NCBI RefSeq assembly: GCF_024346675.1
Contig: NZ_AP024851.1
Span: 1,488,001 to 1,552,000 of the forward strand
Length of the DNA: 64,000 bases
DNA from: Photobacterium sanguinicancri
GTDB lineage: Bacteria > Pseudomonadota > Gammaproteobacteria > Enterobacterales > Vibrionaceae
Reading direction: 5' to 3'
The position numbers were made by a program, and so were the translations under genes. The notes beneath the pieces were generated by a model that saw nothing but the letters and a program-made list of their open reading frames with translations, was not told the origin of the DNA and ran no database searches. Below, piece after piece: positions 62,612 to 64,000 of the stretch; within the stretch, counting starts at the first letter, position 1, and every line of letters begins with the position of its first letter.

Positions 62612-64000
62612 ATGATCACCTCATTGAATTGGGTACTGCTCTTGGTGACGGTGATCATCATGGTTGGACTCGCACTGTTTAGTAACCGCATCATGAAAAC
62701 GCGTAAAGGTGAGGGCGGCTTTTTACTAGCCGCCAACTGCCTAGGTCCTTTCATTGGTGCGGCCACCATTGTCGCAACAGGATTTTCTGGGTGGGGCTTT
62801 ATGGGCTCGCCCGGTGTTGCCTACAAATATGGTGCAATCGAATTACTCGGTAACTTTTTTTTCGCGCCAGCCATGGTGTTTGCTGTACTGTTCTGCGCAC
62901 GCTTTCTTCACCAGAAAGCACAATCTGTGGGCAGCCTAACCATTCCAGAATATATTGCACGTAGTCATCAAGGACCTGAATCTGCAAAACGCTTCACACA
63001 GGCTTTTGCGGCTGTTATTACAATTTTACTCTTAATGGTATTTTTAGTTGGTCAGATAAAAGCGCTTGGTTTATTGGCTGGCCAATGGTTAGGGATTGAT
63101 GATCAGAGTGCTTCACTGCTTATGGTCGGTATCATCATTCTTTATACCTCAATTGGTGGATTAGCGGCCGTTGCATTTACCGATGCCTTTATGGTGATAG
63201 GGATGTGTGTATCGGCTTTAATTATTGTGGTGACTATTTTCGCGGACTTATCACCCAGTGAATTGATCACAGGGTTAAATGCCATAGACCCGCACCTGTT
63301 AGCGCCCGACAACTCAGGGCCTTACGGCTCAACCCCTTGGCACGTATTTATGGTTTTACCTTACGCCTTTATCTACAGCGCCACTCTACCTTATATGTCA
63401 GTTCGTTTTATGGCACTCGCCAAGACCACTAAGCTACACCATGTCGCCGCTTACATGACACCGATTGCGTGTTTACTCAGCCTTGTACCACTCGCAGGTT
63501 TATACACTCGCTTAAAAGTGCCTGGTCTTGAAAACCCTGATCAAGCAATGCCTGTTTTTCTTGCTCAATTCCTTTCACCATCAGTTTCAGCCGTTGTCAC
63601 ACTCTTTATTTTGTTTGCTATGAAATCTACAGCAAACTCTGTCCTGCATGCCATCGCAGGTTCGGTTTCACATGATTTACGCCAAGCCATTTGGCCTAAT
63701 TGCCGCTTATCAGATAAAGCCTTACTCATACTCAACCGTTCCTCTGTGTGGTTACTCGGTGCTACAGGCTTTTTCGCCATGATTTATGCACCACCTTTTA
63801 TGCTATCTATGCTGGCTATTTTAGGATCAGGTACCCTAATGGCCGCCCTTGTTGCCCCAACTCTATTAGCGCATTTCATTCCGGCGAATATCTACGCAGC
63901 ACTGTCATCAATAGTTGTAGGTTTTCTTACAGGGCTCATATTCTTCTTGTATTTTGATTTTGGCTGGGTTGAAGCTCCTCTTTATTCATCGGTATTAGCA
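62612..64000 (+). CDS. Sodium:solute symporter family protein (partial, 3' end outside window)
   Basis: Starts at the ATG at 62612 and is still open after 463 codons at the right edge; full SSS proteins have about 460-550 residues, so little is missing. At least eleven membrane helices are seen. The AATIVATGFSGWGFMGSPGVAYKYG region near residue 55 and LYTSIGGLAAVAFTDAFM near 165 are hallmarks of the SSS fold (PutP/PanF relatives) and carry Na+-site residues. Substrate (amino acid, carboxylate or vitamin) cannot be assigned. The ribosome binding site is modest (AAGGATAACGACT). Confidence 0.92.
   Translation, partial: MITSLNWVLLLVTVIIMVGLALFSNRIMKTRKGEGGFLLAANCLGPFIGAATIVATGFSGWGFMGSPGVAYKYGAIELLGNFFFAPAMVFAVLFCARFLHQKAQSVGSLTIPEYIARSHQGPESAKRFTQAFAAVITILLLMVFLVGQIKALGLLAGQWLGIDDQSASLLMVGIIILYTSIGGLAAVAFTDAFMVIGMCVSALIIVVTIFADLSPSELITGLNAIDPHLLAPDNSGPYGSTPWHVFMVLPYAFIYSATLPYMSVRFMALAKTTKLHHVAAYMTPIACLLSLVPLAGLYTRLKVPGLENPDQAMPVFLAQFLSPSVSAVVTLFILFAMKSTANSVLHAIAGSVSHDLRQAIWPNCRLSDKALLILNRSSVWLLGATGFFAMIYAPPFMLSMLAILGSGTLMAALVAPTLLAHFIPANIYAALSSIVVGFLTGLIFFLYFDFGWVEAPLYSSVLA

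Overview
The window looks like part of the chromosome of a marine gamma-proteobacterium of the family Vibrionaceae, most likely Photobacterium or a close relative. This is inferred from the AT-leaning base composition, the gene families (TRAP transporter, LipA lipase with its foldase, several hybrid sensor kinases, RND efflux, a large cadherin-repeat secreted protein) and the compact bacterial gene layout. I saw no rRNA, tRNA, CRISPR array, insertion sequence or phage module. Both window edges cut a gene.

Layout. (1) 1-9091, minus strand: a sugar-acid operon. dgoR is followed by dgoK, dgoA, a three-part TRAP transporter (P, Q, M), dgoD, an IlvD/Edd dehydratase and a DHDPS-family aldolase that runs off the left edge. 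It should import D-galactonate or similar aldonates and degrade them by the DeLey-Doudoroff route, with a second dehydratase/aldolase pair beside it. Two copies of a TTGTAATACAA-type palindrome flank dgoR and are probably its operators. (2) 9443-12169: an uncharacterised pair, a DUF4145/Sel1-like protein and a PcfJ-like protein. (3) 12166-22494: mixed metabolic and envelope genes: a lipoprotein hydrolase, a choloylglycine-hydrolase-like Ntn enzyme with a divergent LysR regulator, an AraC/Ogt-type protein with an EamA transporter, a flippase, a lipoate-ligase-like protein, the lipase/lipase-foldase pair and a small outer-membrane barrel. (4) 22495-26236: gene-poor stretch with a zinc-ribbon protein, a methyltransferase, a monooxygenase, two very small proteins and strongly structured DNA near 25.64-25.73 kb.

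(5) 26237-42878 is the most unusual locus. A 2357-residue cadherin-like repeat protein is encoded on the minus strand. Divergent from it is an operon of an Hpt phosphotransfer protein, an HlyD-type adaptor, a membrane-bound histidine pseudo-kinase with a C-terminal receiver, a TolC-like outer-membrane protein and two different ABC half-transporters, one with a C39-like N-terminal domain. Both ATPase domains depart from consensus. It reads as a type I secretion system with its own phosphorelay parts.

(6) 43002-48093, minus strand: a VOC protein, a LysE exporter, and an RND efflux pump with its adaptor. (7) 48594-57062: redox and envelope signalling, with a di-haem cytochrome c peroxidase overlapping a PAS hybrid kinase, then a second hybrid kinase divergent from a PstS-like periplasmic protein and a porin. 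(8) 57063-58049: a short graveyard holding the tail of an ohr gene and probably of a MarR/OhrR regulator, then a PEP-CTERM protein. (9) 58190-61151: a three-gene FecBCD-type iron uptake operon with a likely Fur box. (10) 61516-64000: a 50-residue membrane protein, an EamA transporter and a sodium:solute symporter cut by the right edge.
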